Of a stretch of DNA of 64,000 nucleotides, positions 1-10,878 are shown in pieces. Every line of letters starts with the position of its first letter. Positions within the stretch are counted from its first letter, which is position 1. The stretch is taken from contig MU858162.1 in NCBI GenBank assembly GCA_033297075.1, positions 1 through 64,000 of the forward strand. Direction: 5' to 3'. The notes beneath the pieces were generated by a model. It made no database searches, had not been told where the DNA came from, and was given only the letters and a program-made list of their open reading frames with translations. Position numbers and translations under genes: made by a program. Origin of the DNA: Rhypophila decipiens. Taxonomy: Eukaryota > Ascomycota > Sordariomycetes > Sordariales > Naviculisporaceae.

Positions 1-94
1 AGAGTTTCCCACATCTGTTCGGTATCTCAATCAAGCAAGGAACTCTCCTCCAAAACCATGCGGCTCACACAGATACGGTGCTTACCTTTCAACA

Positions 95-691
95 GTGGTA
101 AACCAAAACACACACCAGGGTTTGAAGCTGGTCAATGGCGCCAGCTACACCGCCTTGGATATCATCCTCGACAAGGCGCACCCAGGGCACCGAGTCACCG
201 GCGACACCATTCTCCACTTCGGCCCGCCGGCGGGGATCCTGCTGGCGTCGGAGACGACTACCGAATTTCACTTTGTCGGCATGCCGGCTGGAACCATTCT
301 CCTGACGCCCATTAGCACAAGAATAGAGCGTCAGAGGAAGCGGCCGTGGCAAGAAAGCTCGGTGACTCGCCGGGGACTACCATGTGTTGCCGCGTTTGCC
401 TGCACTGATTACAAGGTGCAAGGCAGGACGTTGGACCGGGTGGCACTAGAGCTGCGTGGGACGCGGACCACGATGGTCAACGGGGAAGCGGTTGTCAGCC
501 AATGCGACCCGTACAGTCTGTATGTGCAACTTTCGCGGTGTCGAACGTTGGACGGCATCATGCTCCTGTCTAGGGTGCGAGAGAGGGATTACGTCGGCAA
601 TACTGTGCCGGAGAACATGATAGCGGCAGAGAAAAGGCTGGAGCAGCTGAGTGATGCCACTATTGCGCACGCAGAAACCTGGGACTGGTGA
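95..691 (+). pseudogene. C-terminal fragment of a PIF1/Helitron-type DNA helicase
   Basis: The reading frame encodes the last part of a superfamily 1B helicase. Around residues 109-123 it has an AFACTDYKVQGRTLDRV stretch that matches the helicase motif with the K-Q-G-T-L core (here KVQGRTLD). Around residues 147-160 it has YVQLSRCRTLDGIMLLSR, matching the YVALSR motif that ends PIF1 and Helitron RepHel proteins. Known role of the family: 5'-3' DNA unwinding in telomere maintenance or rolling-circle transposition. The ATPase Walker motifs are absent, so at least two thirds of the protein lies outside the window or is lost. No host-type PIF1 neighbour is seen, and repeats and a truncated NLR follow, so a decayed transposon copy is the likeliest reading. 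The true start cannot be set, because coding potential may extend past the window edge. Confidence 0.6.
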
Positions 692-1109
692 AAGGAAGAA
701 CTAGAAAAGAAGAGAGACACTTCCCGACATCAATAAAACAACTTTCCACGAGTCTGAATGCCACGGCGGTTTGCTAGGATTGGATTGGTTGGAATTTATT
801 TTGGCCTGAGGCACTAAGCCTAAAGGGCCTCTTGTCCGCGGTCTGAGAGGCAGCAATATGTCGAATACAACGTTTATTTACTCCAAACGCAGTGTTCAAT
901 TGATGTCTTGTTGTGCAACTGACCGAAGCTAACTGCAGTGCAAGTTGGGTTATTTACCCCGCTTGCTAAGTTGCATAAAACCACCGCAGACCGCCTGGTC
1001 AAAGCAGTAAGGGCAACTCAACAAAATGCGTCCAGTGTTTGTGGGTCTTGTAGGGGTTTTGGGTTTTTTTTGGGTTTGCCCCTCCTTTTCGTGCGCGTCC
1101 TCCAAAAGA
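692..1109. other. Gene-free stretch after the helicase fragment
   Basis: I see no coding potential. A small hairpin (GAGGC at 808-812 with GCCTC at 827-831, or the tighter AGGC 809-812 / GCCT 818-821) is followed 11 bases later by CTGA at 843-846. Rolling-circle Helitrons end in a hairpin followed by CTRR, so this could be the 3' end of the helicase-bearing element. The match is weak, because the expected T after CTRR is missing. Confidence 0.25.
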
Positions 1110-1331
1110 CTTTCGTTTCTCAAGGCAAAAGTCAGGTGACTTGAAAGTTTTGGGCGCAAAAGGAGACCAGTGAGGTGAAGTTTGGAGGAGGTTTGGGGGC
1201 CAAATTTCTGGTAAATGTGGGGCAGGTTGGGGTAGGGGTTTCTCTCGGTGCGTCCGAAAAGAGCCTTTCGTTCCTCAAGGCACCTTTCGTTCCTCAAAGG
1301 CAATAAATAAAGACCTTTCGTTCCTCAAGGC
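1110..1331. repeat. Dispersed CTTTCGTTCCTCAAGG repeats
   Basis: Four copies of the motif CTTTCGTTCCTCAAGGCA (one with a T for C, one with an extra A) begin near 1110, 1265, 1285 and 1314. The first two are also preceded by a similar GTGCG..TCC..AAAAGA context, so the unit is longer than the core. The last copy runs into the stop codon of the truncated NLR on the other strand. The array probably belongs to a mobile or recombining element that ended that gene. Confidence 0.6.
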
Positions 1332-1333
1332 AC

Positions 1334-3202
1334 CTAGTGGAAGAAGGTCTTGGCGGGAAATTTCACTCCGAATTCGGCGACACAGGCGCCTAGATTTGGA
1401 GTCGCGACCTCTAGAAATGGAGGTGAATTTCCCAGAAACTTATACTTGAGATGTAAGACCAAGGTCCGGGGGTGCTTCAAAATGTTGGTGGTAGTAAAGT
1501 GAAGAATGTCATCCCGCGTCAATTCGTGGACCTGGAGCCGAGGACTCTTGTCAAACACCTCTTCAAAGACCAGCCAAGGCCGGCTGGAAATCAATATCTT
1601 CACATTTGGGTAGTTGGCGAGGCGAAGTAACGAGTTCGCAAGGAGGTCCACAGTCGCCTCAGTCGCCTTATGTTCGTCGAGGCCGTCAATGATGAAAAAG
1701 AAGCGCGACGAAGGTTGAGCCTTGATTGTGACGGCTGTCACGTGACGGCACTGCAGATGGCGGGGCATTGACACTGCAATAGTGGGGTAATGGCGGCACG
1801 CTCCGATAAGCCGATAAGCCGACTAGCGGCTTGGCATACGTGGTTTGGCTACTTCAACCACTCGAGCGCTGGCTAGCCGATTCTTAGATTCTTTCCTCCT
1901 TAACGCAGTCTAACAGTAATACAATTGACTATTTGCAGCCAAGGCGCTCAACTTACGTTGATTCGTGACATTGATTAGGTCGTCAAGTCCAGTTCTAAGC
2001 TCATGAATATTGGGAGCGGAGGCAGCTATTGTGGTACCGTTCTCCTGGTCTCTGTGAATCCTGAACCTTCCTGGATGGGCCTGCTCGATCCAGTCCCGTT
2101 TCTGATGCAGAATTTGATAATGCAAAGACCGTAGCATTCCAGCTTCCGTCCTCTGCAGCTCGGACGCCCTGTGCGAGAAGTAGTATTTCACAGTGAGAAC
2201 TGGCTCTGCTCCCGACCAGTCCTTCAGGTAATCCGTTGTCTTGAAATTGTTGGCAATAAACTTCATGAGCGTGCTCTTTCCAGAACCTGGCTTGCCTGTA
2301 ATCCAGTAGCTTGTTGAGTCGTTCGAGCGCAGGAAACTGCCAAAGTTATCCCAGGGCTTTTGATGTTGCTTAGGGTCACAAAATACCCAATGAAAGGTTT
2401 GGTCAAATGCCAAGTCGATCGTCTCTTCACGTTCCGCCATATCGGGAAACCAAAGCCAATCAAGTATTCGTTGTGCGGCGATCTGCTCCCTCCGTAAAAC
2501 CTCTTCACGACTATTCGATCCTAACTGCCAGCCATGAGACCGTGGATCCGTATCTGCATTCCGGGGAGGAGCGATATGCTGCATCACTTCGGCGTGTCGA
2601 GCTTCTGCCAGGATTTCCCCACGACTCCGGTTCTTGATGATGGTTTCCGCGTGCACCCTGAGCTCATCGAGGACAGAACCAGCTGAGAGTAAAGATAGAG
2701 CATACTCGTCAAGTGACTTGAGAGCATCGTCCAGTTTCATGGAATTCGTCTCGAGCTTTTCCTTGATCAGTACCGAACCCTGCAGCTGCAGCCCACCTCG
2801 AATTCCATTCAACTCCTTTTCGAGAGAGTCGATCCTGTCGCCCATCAAGATGACTTTAAAAGCCTGTTTCACCGCGCTCCGCCTTCCAGCTGACTTGCCA
2901 TTCTTTTGGGCACCTCTCACGTCCTCTGATAGCTTCATAATACTTTCCACCACCTTCAGGCTGCGATCTGCCAGCAGCACCATACCTTGATCGCTGCCAA
3001 CAGAACTCCCCGACTGGCTGGAAGCCTGACTGCGAAGCAAGTTGGCGGCTTTGTTCATATCATGGGCAGATGCTTCGAGGCTGAGGATTCCGTCGTGGGA
3101 GCCGGCGTGTCGAATCTGGGAAGCAATCTTGACCGTTTTCGACCCGAAGGAAACAATGCCCGTGATGCTGGCGACTAGGCCGATGGCGGATACTGGGTCC
3201 AT
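1334..3202 (-). pseudogene. Truncated NACHT-type NLR (STAND) protein
   Basis: Two exons are proposed: 3202-1957, and 1734-1334 after an intron 1956-1735. The intron has donor GTAAGT and keeps the frame; an alternative acceptor at 1774 is also in frame. The protein would be about 548 residues. Residues 1-150 resemble the fungal STAND N-terminal domain (MDPVSAIGLVASITGIVSF). A Walker A motif GKPGSGKST follows near residue 300. In exon 2 come Walker B (FFIIDGLDE) and the ISSRPW motif. After the segment LTRDDILHF the similarity to the intact NLR at 15.6-19 kb stops, and the rest is unrelated sequence ending at a repeat. The winged-helix region and C-terminus are therefore missing. Family role: sensing of non-self and regulated cell death. 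A working short NLR is possible, but a truncated gene is more likely. Confidence 0.75.
1355..1433. repeat. Inverted repeat in the 3' end of the truncated NLR
   Basis: GGGAAATTTCACTCC at 1355-1369 is nearly the reverse complement of GGAGGTGAATTTCCC at 1419-1433. The spacer is about 50 bases. It lies inside the stretch where NLR similarity has already been lost, so it may be part of the sequence that replaced the NLR C-terminus. Confidence 0.45.
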
Positions 3203-3792
3203 GGCGGGCCGGGGTGTGGTTTACAAACGATTTGAGATGTAGCGTTATTGTAAAGTCTAGACGAAAGAGATGGGCGGGAAAAGGCAAGGGCGATACGAAA
3301 GAACAAAAGACAAGCAGACACGAAAAGCATGGGGCGACGTCGAGCTTGGTGGCGGTTAGGCCGCTGCCCGCAGCTCAAATCGGTTCTGCTATTGGTCATA
3401 AAATGCCACGCAGAAAGCCCACGACGGCGAACAGGATGCCTTTAAACTCGAAATCATGGGACCTTTTTGGGCCAATGGCATCCCTCCTTTCCCCAACATA
3501 GTCTCGCCAACAATCGCTCTATTCTTTCCTCGGCCCATCCTTGATCGACTCAAGGGAGCCAACAGTTTTCTTGTATAAACTTGATGCTCTGGGGTTACTC
3601 CAAGTGGAGGTTGAGACAGAGCTAGGCATCGCTGGTAGAAGCCGAGGCTGGCGTCTACGGTCTGGGCTTTGATTCGGTCAATTCGGAAGAGAAGTTTTAG
3701 TTACCATCACTGCCCATCTGTCTTGAATAATGACATGGCTTCTCATTTGCTGGCATTATACAAGAAATTGTCTAGACCCATGCTAATTATCT
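3203..3792. other. Spacer between NLR start and permease end
   Basis: This should hold the promoter of the NLR (minus strand, start 3202) and the 3' untranslated region of the permease. I see no gene, repeat or clear TATA element. Confidence 0.4.
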
Positions 3793-5870
3793 CTACTTGT
3801 AATCCCTCCACACGGTAACCATTTCCGCCGTCTGAATCAAATCCCCAACCTCGTCGGCCTCCACGTATGTAGTCCGTCTCCTCCGAAAGGTGTACTGCCC
3901 GAGATACTGCCGCAACTGAATGCCCAACCACCACAGAACGCCCAATAACAAGGCACACCATCCCACCAGCGGCTTGACCCACCACTTGGTTTGTGCCCCT
4001 GCGCCAGTCTGTTCGTGCGCAGGCTTGGCAAATGCGCCAAACAGCATGATGGCCAGGCCGACAGAGGAAACGAGAGCTGGCAGCGCTCCCACGTAGGGAA
4101 TGGACCATTCGGATTTAGTATCCCAGTGCCGTCCTTTAACTTCCCCGTGTGGTCCTCGGGGGAGCACATATCTGTGCAAGACAGCGTCCAGTCTGAGGTA
4201 GAGCAGACCTGCGACGACCATGAATCCCAATATGCCGGTGATGACGTAGGTGTAGAGGTAACTTATTGTGTTGTAGGCCTCGGTGGGGGACATGGTCGAT
4301 CCAACGGCCACGACGAGGATGATTTCCCAAGAGAGATGCAGAAGTGTCGCAGCCAAGGGGACTTGTTCTCTGGGTATTTGGACATGGCTGTCTCCGCCAC
4401 CGGGGTATGGAGAAGACGATGAGCTGGACTGAAGCCTGGAAAGCAGGCTGTCTGATGAAGAGGCAAACATCAGACTCTTGGGGAGGATACCCTCTTTGGC
4501 GATTTCTTGCTTTACGCGTGGCGAGGTGAACACCACGGAAAGGAGATTCCCAAAGATGGAAAGAACAAAGAGAACCGAAGTCCCACGGATGACTGTGTTG
4601 GTGTCTGCGCCGCCGGAAATTGTCGAGAAATAGTTGATCGCTGCATTGGTCATGCTGTATCCTATTGGGCCAGCAGATGAAGATCCGAGATAGGGGTTCA
4701 CGCAGAAGTAGCTGGTGTTTATGAGTGGATTGAGAACTAGCATCAGGCCCATGGTGAACATGACGACCGGGGCGAATTTCCGACGGGGCTGTTTGACTTC
4801 GGCCAGCACGTAGAACGGCTGTTCGAAGCCAGTAGAAGGGAACATGGCAAATGTGAAGGCTTGGATGACTTCGTTGAGGCTGCCCCCGAACTGCTGGGTG
4901 CTTCCTTGTACTAGATCTGTTGCGGGGCCGGGGGGTAAAAACGAGATTTGGCGACATCCGTCTTTGTGGACAGCCCCCCAGATGATGCCGAGGAAGATCA
5001 TGATGACCACTAGAGCAAGTTTGCCAGTGGCGAAGACATTGTTGAGAAGAATCGCGCCACGTCGGGTCGTGATGTTGAAGAGTGCGACCAAGAGGAGTGA
5101 ACCTAGAGCCCAGCCAACGACTTGGCCGCGTTTGGAATCGAGGCAATCCGGATCGTTGGTGCATGAGGGATCTCGTATCGTCTCCATGAGCACTCCTAGC
5201 TGAATGGCATTCCCTGATAGGTTGCCGAGTAAGATGAAGGTAACACCGTAGACACATGTAATGAACAGGTCCGGGAACTTGTAGATGTATTCAAGCTTTG
5301 GCTTTGTCAGTAATCAGCGGGCTCATGGTGTAAAAGCTGGCTGCAGTGGTGTAGAGCTAACTCACATAGTTCTTGTCCCCGCCCGACTTTGGAGTGGCAA
5401 CAATGGAGCCGTCGACATCTCTGGCCCGAGGAATACTCAGCGCCATCTCGGTCCAGCATGCTGCTTGGCAGAGACAGACCAGAGGAGCGAGGACCCATAT
5501 CACCAGGGCCAGCCCTGAGCTTCCGGCTCCCGACACAACATTATATGGTTGGGCAAAGATTCCGCTGCCAATCGTCCTGTTTAGGATTAGACAGAAAACG
5601 GTGAACTGAGAGAGGAGGTTGCGGTTGACCGGATATGCGTTGAAGATCTATAATCAAGTCGATTTCAGTTCAGTTCGTGAAAAGCTGTGATTATAAAGTA
5701 ACTAGTAGATTCAGAGGAACACAAACCCTGTCGTTCCTGCCCACCGAGGCCTGGTCTGCTGCCAAATCGGCATCGTACCGCAGATTGTGCCGGTCCGCGT
5801 CTCCGTCCCACCCATCAGGCTCTGGCCCGTCCCCCAAGTGGCCCATTTCGATCTCGACCGGCATGGGCAT
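3793..5870 (-). CDS. Amino-acid permease of the LAT/methionine-permease type
   Basis: Three exons: 5870-5727, 5647-5366 and about 5301-3793. The last acceptor could be 5295; both keep the frame. The product is about 644 residues. The first exon is a hydrophilic, acidic N-terminal tail. The second starts the transport domain with the substrate-binding signature TIGSGIF of the APC superfamily. The remainder carries roughly eleven further hydrophobic segments, with a charged serine-rich loop near 4390-4470. The family exchanges or imports amino acids across the plasma membrane; fungal members of this shape include high-affinity methionine permeases, but substrate cannot be read from sequence. 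The start at 5870 was chosen because the next upstream methionine lies beyond a TATAAA-like element at about 5962-5968. The gene diverges from the zinc-finger gene at 6471. Confidence 0.8.
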
Positions 5871-6470
5871 CCTGATTGCTCGGATTCGGATATTCTTGAG
5901 ACGGAGTTTGGGTGAGCTGTCTGGCTGCCAGCTTGGATGCTCGTGCAGGGGGCGGTGCCCTCCTTTATAGAGCAACCAGCATCCGTATTGTGATGTGACC
6001 AAAGTGCAAAAGTTCAAAAGCGCAAAAGACGGCCTGCATCCGAGCGGAACATCCTCCCGATGACTGGGCGCCCTCACAGCAGATTGTGATACAGTGACAA
6101 TTTGGCCAAGGGGCCGAGACCATCTGCGGCTGACCTGAAAGTGGTCTTATCAACAGCACATTATAGGTCCTCGCGAACCCGAAGAGTGCCTGGTGAGTGC
6201 CTAAAGCCCGCTCGTCCAATCCACACCAATGGCGGCAAGCCACTGACGAACAATATTGGGCCAAGACAAAAGTGCCACCCACACCCTGCTGCAGGTTATT
6301 TATCTCGGCCAAGTTTGGAAATTCGGGCAGCTGTTTGACCGTTTGACACATTTGCTCTTGTCACATCAGGCGGCCTGCTGGGTCCATATATCAGAGCCTC
6401 AATACTCCACTCTGACCCCCGGTCCAGATCCGACGTCTTGTCTTGTGCTCACAGCACTCTTAAGTTTATC
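5871..6470. promoter_or_regulatory. Shared divergent promoter region
   Basis: This 600-base gap separates the permease (minus) from the zinc-finger gene (plus). A CTATAAAG element on the minus strand near 5962-5968 fits the permease. No matching TATA box was found for the plus gene. No other feature is visible. Confidence 0.45.
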
Positions 6471-9123
6471 ATGGCTCCTCCTCTTGCTCAACTTGATCTT
6501 CTGCCCAGGGATGGCCAGGGCATTGCAGGCCAGTGCCATCTCGACATCCTGCAGGCCGATGACAGAATTATATTGGTTGCCATTCCCAGAACTGGTGGAA
6601 CGTGGTCCGAACGCGGATACGTCCCCAAAGACTCCAAATTTATTCCCCGTTACCCTTTTCGGGCACAATACCCACACAACAACAGCTCAGGATGGCCCTT
6701 CACCGTGGTACAGAGCCCCAGAGTCCCCGATGTCCATGATTTTGCAACCCGAAAGGCGGCCCTGGAGTTTCAGAGGTTCATCACCGGCTACGTTGACGAG
6801 GGACATTGTGAAGAAGTTGTATGGGACGCCATGATTATGAAGAGATGGGGACAAAATCGAAAATATATCGGTGAAGGGGAGATGCAGCTGTGGCTTCCCG
6901 TCGAGCAAGCTGGGTCGCCTCCTGGAAGCCCTGCCGGCCAACCCGATTCCGAGTATTCGCATCTTGGCCCTCTTCCAGACCTCATCCGAGTCCAGACTGG
7001 GGAGTCCTCGAGCCCTGCATCCACCCGGCTTGTGCCTCAGCCGAATCGAAACCAAACCTACTTCAACCGAGATCGTCCGCCACTCCTGGTCGCATTTCTG
7101 CGCGACTCAAAAGACCGAAGCAAATACACCATGATGGCCGTCTCCGTGGTTGACCTTACACCCAATCGCAATTCAGAGCATCCCGACATGTTGACCTTTC
7201 AGAATGATGAGGGCTTCAAGGTCAAATCATTGGAAGCGGATGAGAACAATCTCAACAAAAAGTTCGACGTCGGTGGCTTTGCGCGAAACTACTCGCCCGA
7301 TGCTGAGTCGATTAAACTGGTAAACCTCAGAATAAGCGCACAGAACCAGAACCACCTCCGCATCTTCCGCGGCCAGCTCGAGGAACAAATGACGAAATAC
7401 TCTTCACGGCAACAGAGGGAAGCCCAGCTCCGAGATGCTATTTCGCGAGGGAAGGCCACTAGCCCCACTTCGAGCGCCTTGAGTATCCGCGACCGCCGGA
7501 AATCATCGGCGTCAACCATTTCGTTCCTCCCCAGGGTCGACAGATCGGCTGTGTTTCCCAGTGAGATGCTCGCCGGCCTTGATGCACGCTCAGAGAGGCA
7601 TGAGCTACCGTCCGGTTCGGCAAACTTTGCCTCGTCCTCGCCCCCGATCGGGCCTACCGAGACGGGCTGGGGCACTGGCAGCACCTATTTGCACGCCCAG
7701 GCTGCACCAAGACCCAGGCCAGCAAGTCAAAGAACAATCAGTCTCGCAAGATCAGCAAGTACTGCTACCGCATCCGCCTCTGTAAGGGACCGAAGACCAG
7801 TGACGTCCACCTCGACTTTTGTGTCGTCATCCGGATCCACCACCAGCGGCAATACGTCTAGTATTGAGGACATGAGCGAGGTATTTATTGAGCTGGACAC
7901 TCGGATCAGGAGATTCATGCAACATGACCCGGCACTGGGCTCTGCAGACGAGACAATCCGGAGACTACACTCTCTGCCGGGAGGCCCTCGGGCGTTGCTG
8001 TACGAGTTTGGGTCAATGCCTTCTTTTTCGGATGGGACCCCCCAAAGGCGCAGATTCCGATGTCCATTTGACATTGTCTACCCTCAGAACGGGGTGAATA
8101 CCGGTTGCCAAGGGCCGGGCTTTTATCCTTTGGAGCGACTTTGGTATATGCCCCTTTTAATTGTCCCCACTTTTGTTCATTAACCCACCCCCCCTGACCC
8201 CTGTTTGTTTACTCCCCCTTTTCATTTCGTCTTCACCCAGGCAACGGTCTTCAACCAACGCCCCACCCACTCCTTGACCCACAAACTTCTCAAAGGCCAG
8301 CAAACAATGACTAACACTTGATATCAAAAGGAACCACCTAGAAAAGCAGCACTTCTCCTACGACTGCTACAACTGCCTAGTCGACTTCCACGACGATGCC
8401 GGGATGGACAAGCACATCACCGACGGGTGCCCCGTGAAGTCAACTGCTCTGGCGAAGCGAGTCCCTTACGGTCGACTAATGCGCATAGAACGAATTCTCC
8501 GAGGTGATTACACCAAGTCGCCTTTACCTGATCCAGGGTCTCTATCAGAAAGTGAATTAGAAAGGTTGAGAGAGAAGGAGGAAATCGAACGGTGGTATAA
8601 AATGTGGGATCTCTTATTTCCGTCTTTGGCTCCGAATCATTTGACTCCGAATCATTCAAGTTTTGCCGATGCTCGGATTGGTCACGGACCGGTAGCTACG
8701 TCAAGGCCAAGTGGGAGAGTTAGGCCGAGCCCGTTCATTACTGTTCCGACAATTTCACATGATACCAATCTGGCGAGGTTGGAGATGTTATTCGCTGCTA
8801 TGGTGGAGAATTCTCCGCCCTCGTCAGATGCAGCAGGTCGTGCATCTACGGGAGCTGGTAATGAGATGATTAGCAAGACCAATGCAAAAAGGTATCTCAG
8901 GGCCGCGATACAAGCTTTGGTTGGAGAGGAGTTGGATCCTTGGGAGAGGGTATTGCCTGATGCTGGGATTGATCTTGTTAGGAGCAGTTCACCTGCACTA
9001 AGTGGTAGCTGGGCGGTGTTGACCAACGGATCCGGCAACAGAAGTGAGGATGCGAAACTGGGGCCGGTGGCGAGAGACTTTCTGAGGCTGATGGGTTCGA
9101 ATCAGGAGAATAGCAGCAGGTAA
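6471..9123 (+). CDS. Fungal atypical C2H2 zinc-finger protein, function unknown
   Basis: Exons 6471-8143 and 8331-9123 are joined by a 187-base intron (donor GTATAT, branch GACTAACAC, acceptor AAAAG), giving about 821 residues. The splice joins a paired finger. Before the intron lies CPFDIVYPQNGVNTGCQGPGF; after it comes NHLEKQH, then CYNCLVDF and a final H..C. This spacing (C..C, H..H, C..C, H..C) is the atypical finger seen in many fungal proteins of unknown role. The N-terminal 190 residues are well structured and include a tryptophan-rich block. The middle is low-complexity, rich in Ser, Arg and Pro. I chose ATG 6471 (context ATCATGG) because the frame upstream has no ATG. I infer a nuclear or RNA/DNA-binding protein only from the finger. 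Confidence 0.75.
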
Positions 9124-9205
9124 TAAGACTGGTGGAAAGGATTAATATGGACATTGATTAGGAAAGATGTGTTCTTGGAGGCGGAAACTATCACACGCTC
9201 AAACT

Positions 9206-9253
9206 GTTAAAAATTACTGTTTCATTTTCTCGCCGCGCAGCCACCTCTCATAG
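9206..9253 (-). pseudogene. Detached 3' end of an NLR gene
   Basis: The minus strand encodes YERWLRGEKMKQ and a stop, and the bases around the stop also match. The intact NLR at 15621 ends YERWLRGEKLEQ with a near-identical DNA context (15612-15660). The open frame here runs back to 9477 (87 residues), but only the last 13 residues are NLR-like. The rest is unrelated and has no start-site or domain support. I read it as a relic left when an NLR copy was lost or moved. Confidence 0.6.
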
Positions 9254-9536
9254 GTCTTGTTCTTTAAATAGATATACGTAGCTTTGCAGGGCGGAAGTAT
9301 AATAGAAGGGCAGATCCATGTGGCGCCAGCACTAGCACCATAGTCTGTTAATATGCATTTCCAGCCATAGAAAAGAACAAAGAAAGGCTCGAGTATGGGT
9401 TGGAGACAAGATTCCCATCGCCATGTGGGGCTTGGTTCATTGGGCGGATCACCGTAGACTGCAGTTCTAGAAACCATGGCCTAGAGAAATACATATTTCC
9501 GGCCATCAGGTCATTCCCTGCGCACTCACTTGCTGT

Positions 9537-10878
9537 CTAGCATTTCGAATGAACCGAAATCCAAGACTCGTCAACTCTTTCACCGGAGGAGGCCGATCTC
9601 ACTTTCTGCGCCGTCATCTCCAAGACGGGGACCTCGTCAAAGTCGTCGTTGAAGATCTGCTCGTCGCGCCGTGTGCCGGGACCGCGCCACGAAGTACCCC
9701 CGGTCCGTGAGCCCTTGGTTGCGGCCCCTCCCGAGGTGGTGTTGTTGCCCTCCGCATGGTAGAAGGTGGGACCGGACTTGGACATGAACCCAATCCTCCG
9801 GAGGCCATTCTCGGCCAGCCGCTTCAGGCATGGTGTACAGGCTGCGATGATTCTGTGGAGCCGAAGGCACAAACAACCCGGTCAGTAAAAGTAGCTCTCG
9901 TGGCTGTTGAAAGAGGAAAGGGGGAGGAAGATTTTGGTAAAAAAGGTAGGCACCATGATGTGAAATGATGGGAAGAAATAAGCAAAGAAAAAGAAAAGAA
10001 AAAGAAAACTGACCCTAGCTGTATCTCAAGAATACCCCAAAAGGTGACGTTGACACCGTCAACAAGTCCGTCGCCAGTCAGCTTGTCGGTTGTGACAGCC
10101 ACAATCTTACAAAGCGAGGCAGCGCTCGCGATCAGACCCAAGCCCATGACGATGGACACGATGATTCTCTCGCGCAGTGATCGCTGCAGCTGGAGGATGA
10201 AGCTCAGCGGGAGCAGGGAGAGGATGAAGTCGGTGATGACGGTCATGGCGGCGCAGGCCAAGATGCCCCTGTTGATATGATCAAAATCCTGGCAGACGGG
10301 CGGAGGCGAGGCGGCAAAGAGGGTGAAGTCCCACATGGCCCTCACCGGCTTGCAGACGGCAAAGAGCGTGCCGCTCACTGTGATGGAGATGACCATGGCC
10401 CAGATCATCATGCCCCATAGGAAGATCCTCCACGGTAGGCGATCCTGTCGGAGGCGAAAGAGCATTAGGGCAATGCTGAGCTTGCCGAAGCCGATGGCCC
10501 AGCCCGAGGCATGCTGGGCAAAGTATTGGAACGCGCGGGCTTTCGGCTGGTCGTCGAGCGGCACGTACGGCGTAGGCCGGGCGAAGCCGTACCGGAGAGC
10601 CAGGAGAATCAGAACCCAGTTGAGCAGGTCGAAGAACTGGACGGGATGGAGGTGAGCAGGGTTATGTTTTCGATTTTGCTTGAAGAAAAGAGCGAACAGC
10701 ATACCACAGCGACCAAAATGGTCCAGTCATCCCACCAGAGATGGGGGTTGGGCTTTAATCGTGTCCATATTCGCGTGGCCACAATGGGCAGCGAGACGAC
10801 ATGGAGGATGGTGGAGGCGATGACAATCTTGTCGCCGCGATAGATGTCGGGCGGTGGTGGACCAGAAGGGAAGCTCAT
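9537..10878 (-). CDS. Rhodopsin-domain (PTH11-like) seven-helix membrane protein
   Basis: Three exons: 10878-10705, 10636-10014 and 9852-9537, giving 370 residues. Introns are 68 and 161 bases with donors GTATGC and GTCAGT. The order of helices and the signature WWDDW near residue 50 in the first loop match the fungal rhodopsin-like domain, which has seven transmembrane segments and lies in the plasma membrane. A conserved CQDFDHINRG-type loop with cysteine and the helix ending LGIIAACTPCLK follow. The C-terminal 95 residues are cytoplasmic, hydrophilic and Gly/Ser/Arg-rich. In plant pathogens some relatives (Pth11) sense surfaces, but most members are uncharacterised. Start 10878 was chosen because it precedes the first helix; an upstream in-frame extension has no supporting feature. 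Confidence 0.8.

Noticed and set aside
4136..5257. 373-codon frame overlapping the permease
   Set aside because: Same strand, different frame; translation is His/Arg/Pro-rich without features. The permease frame is clearly the coding one.
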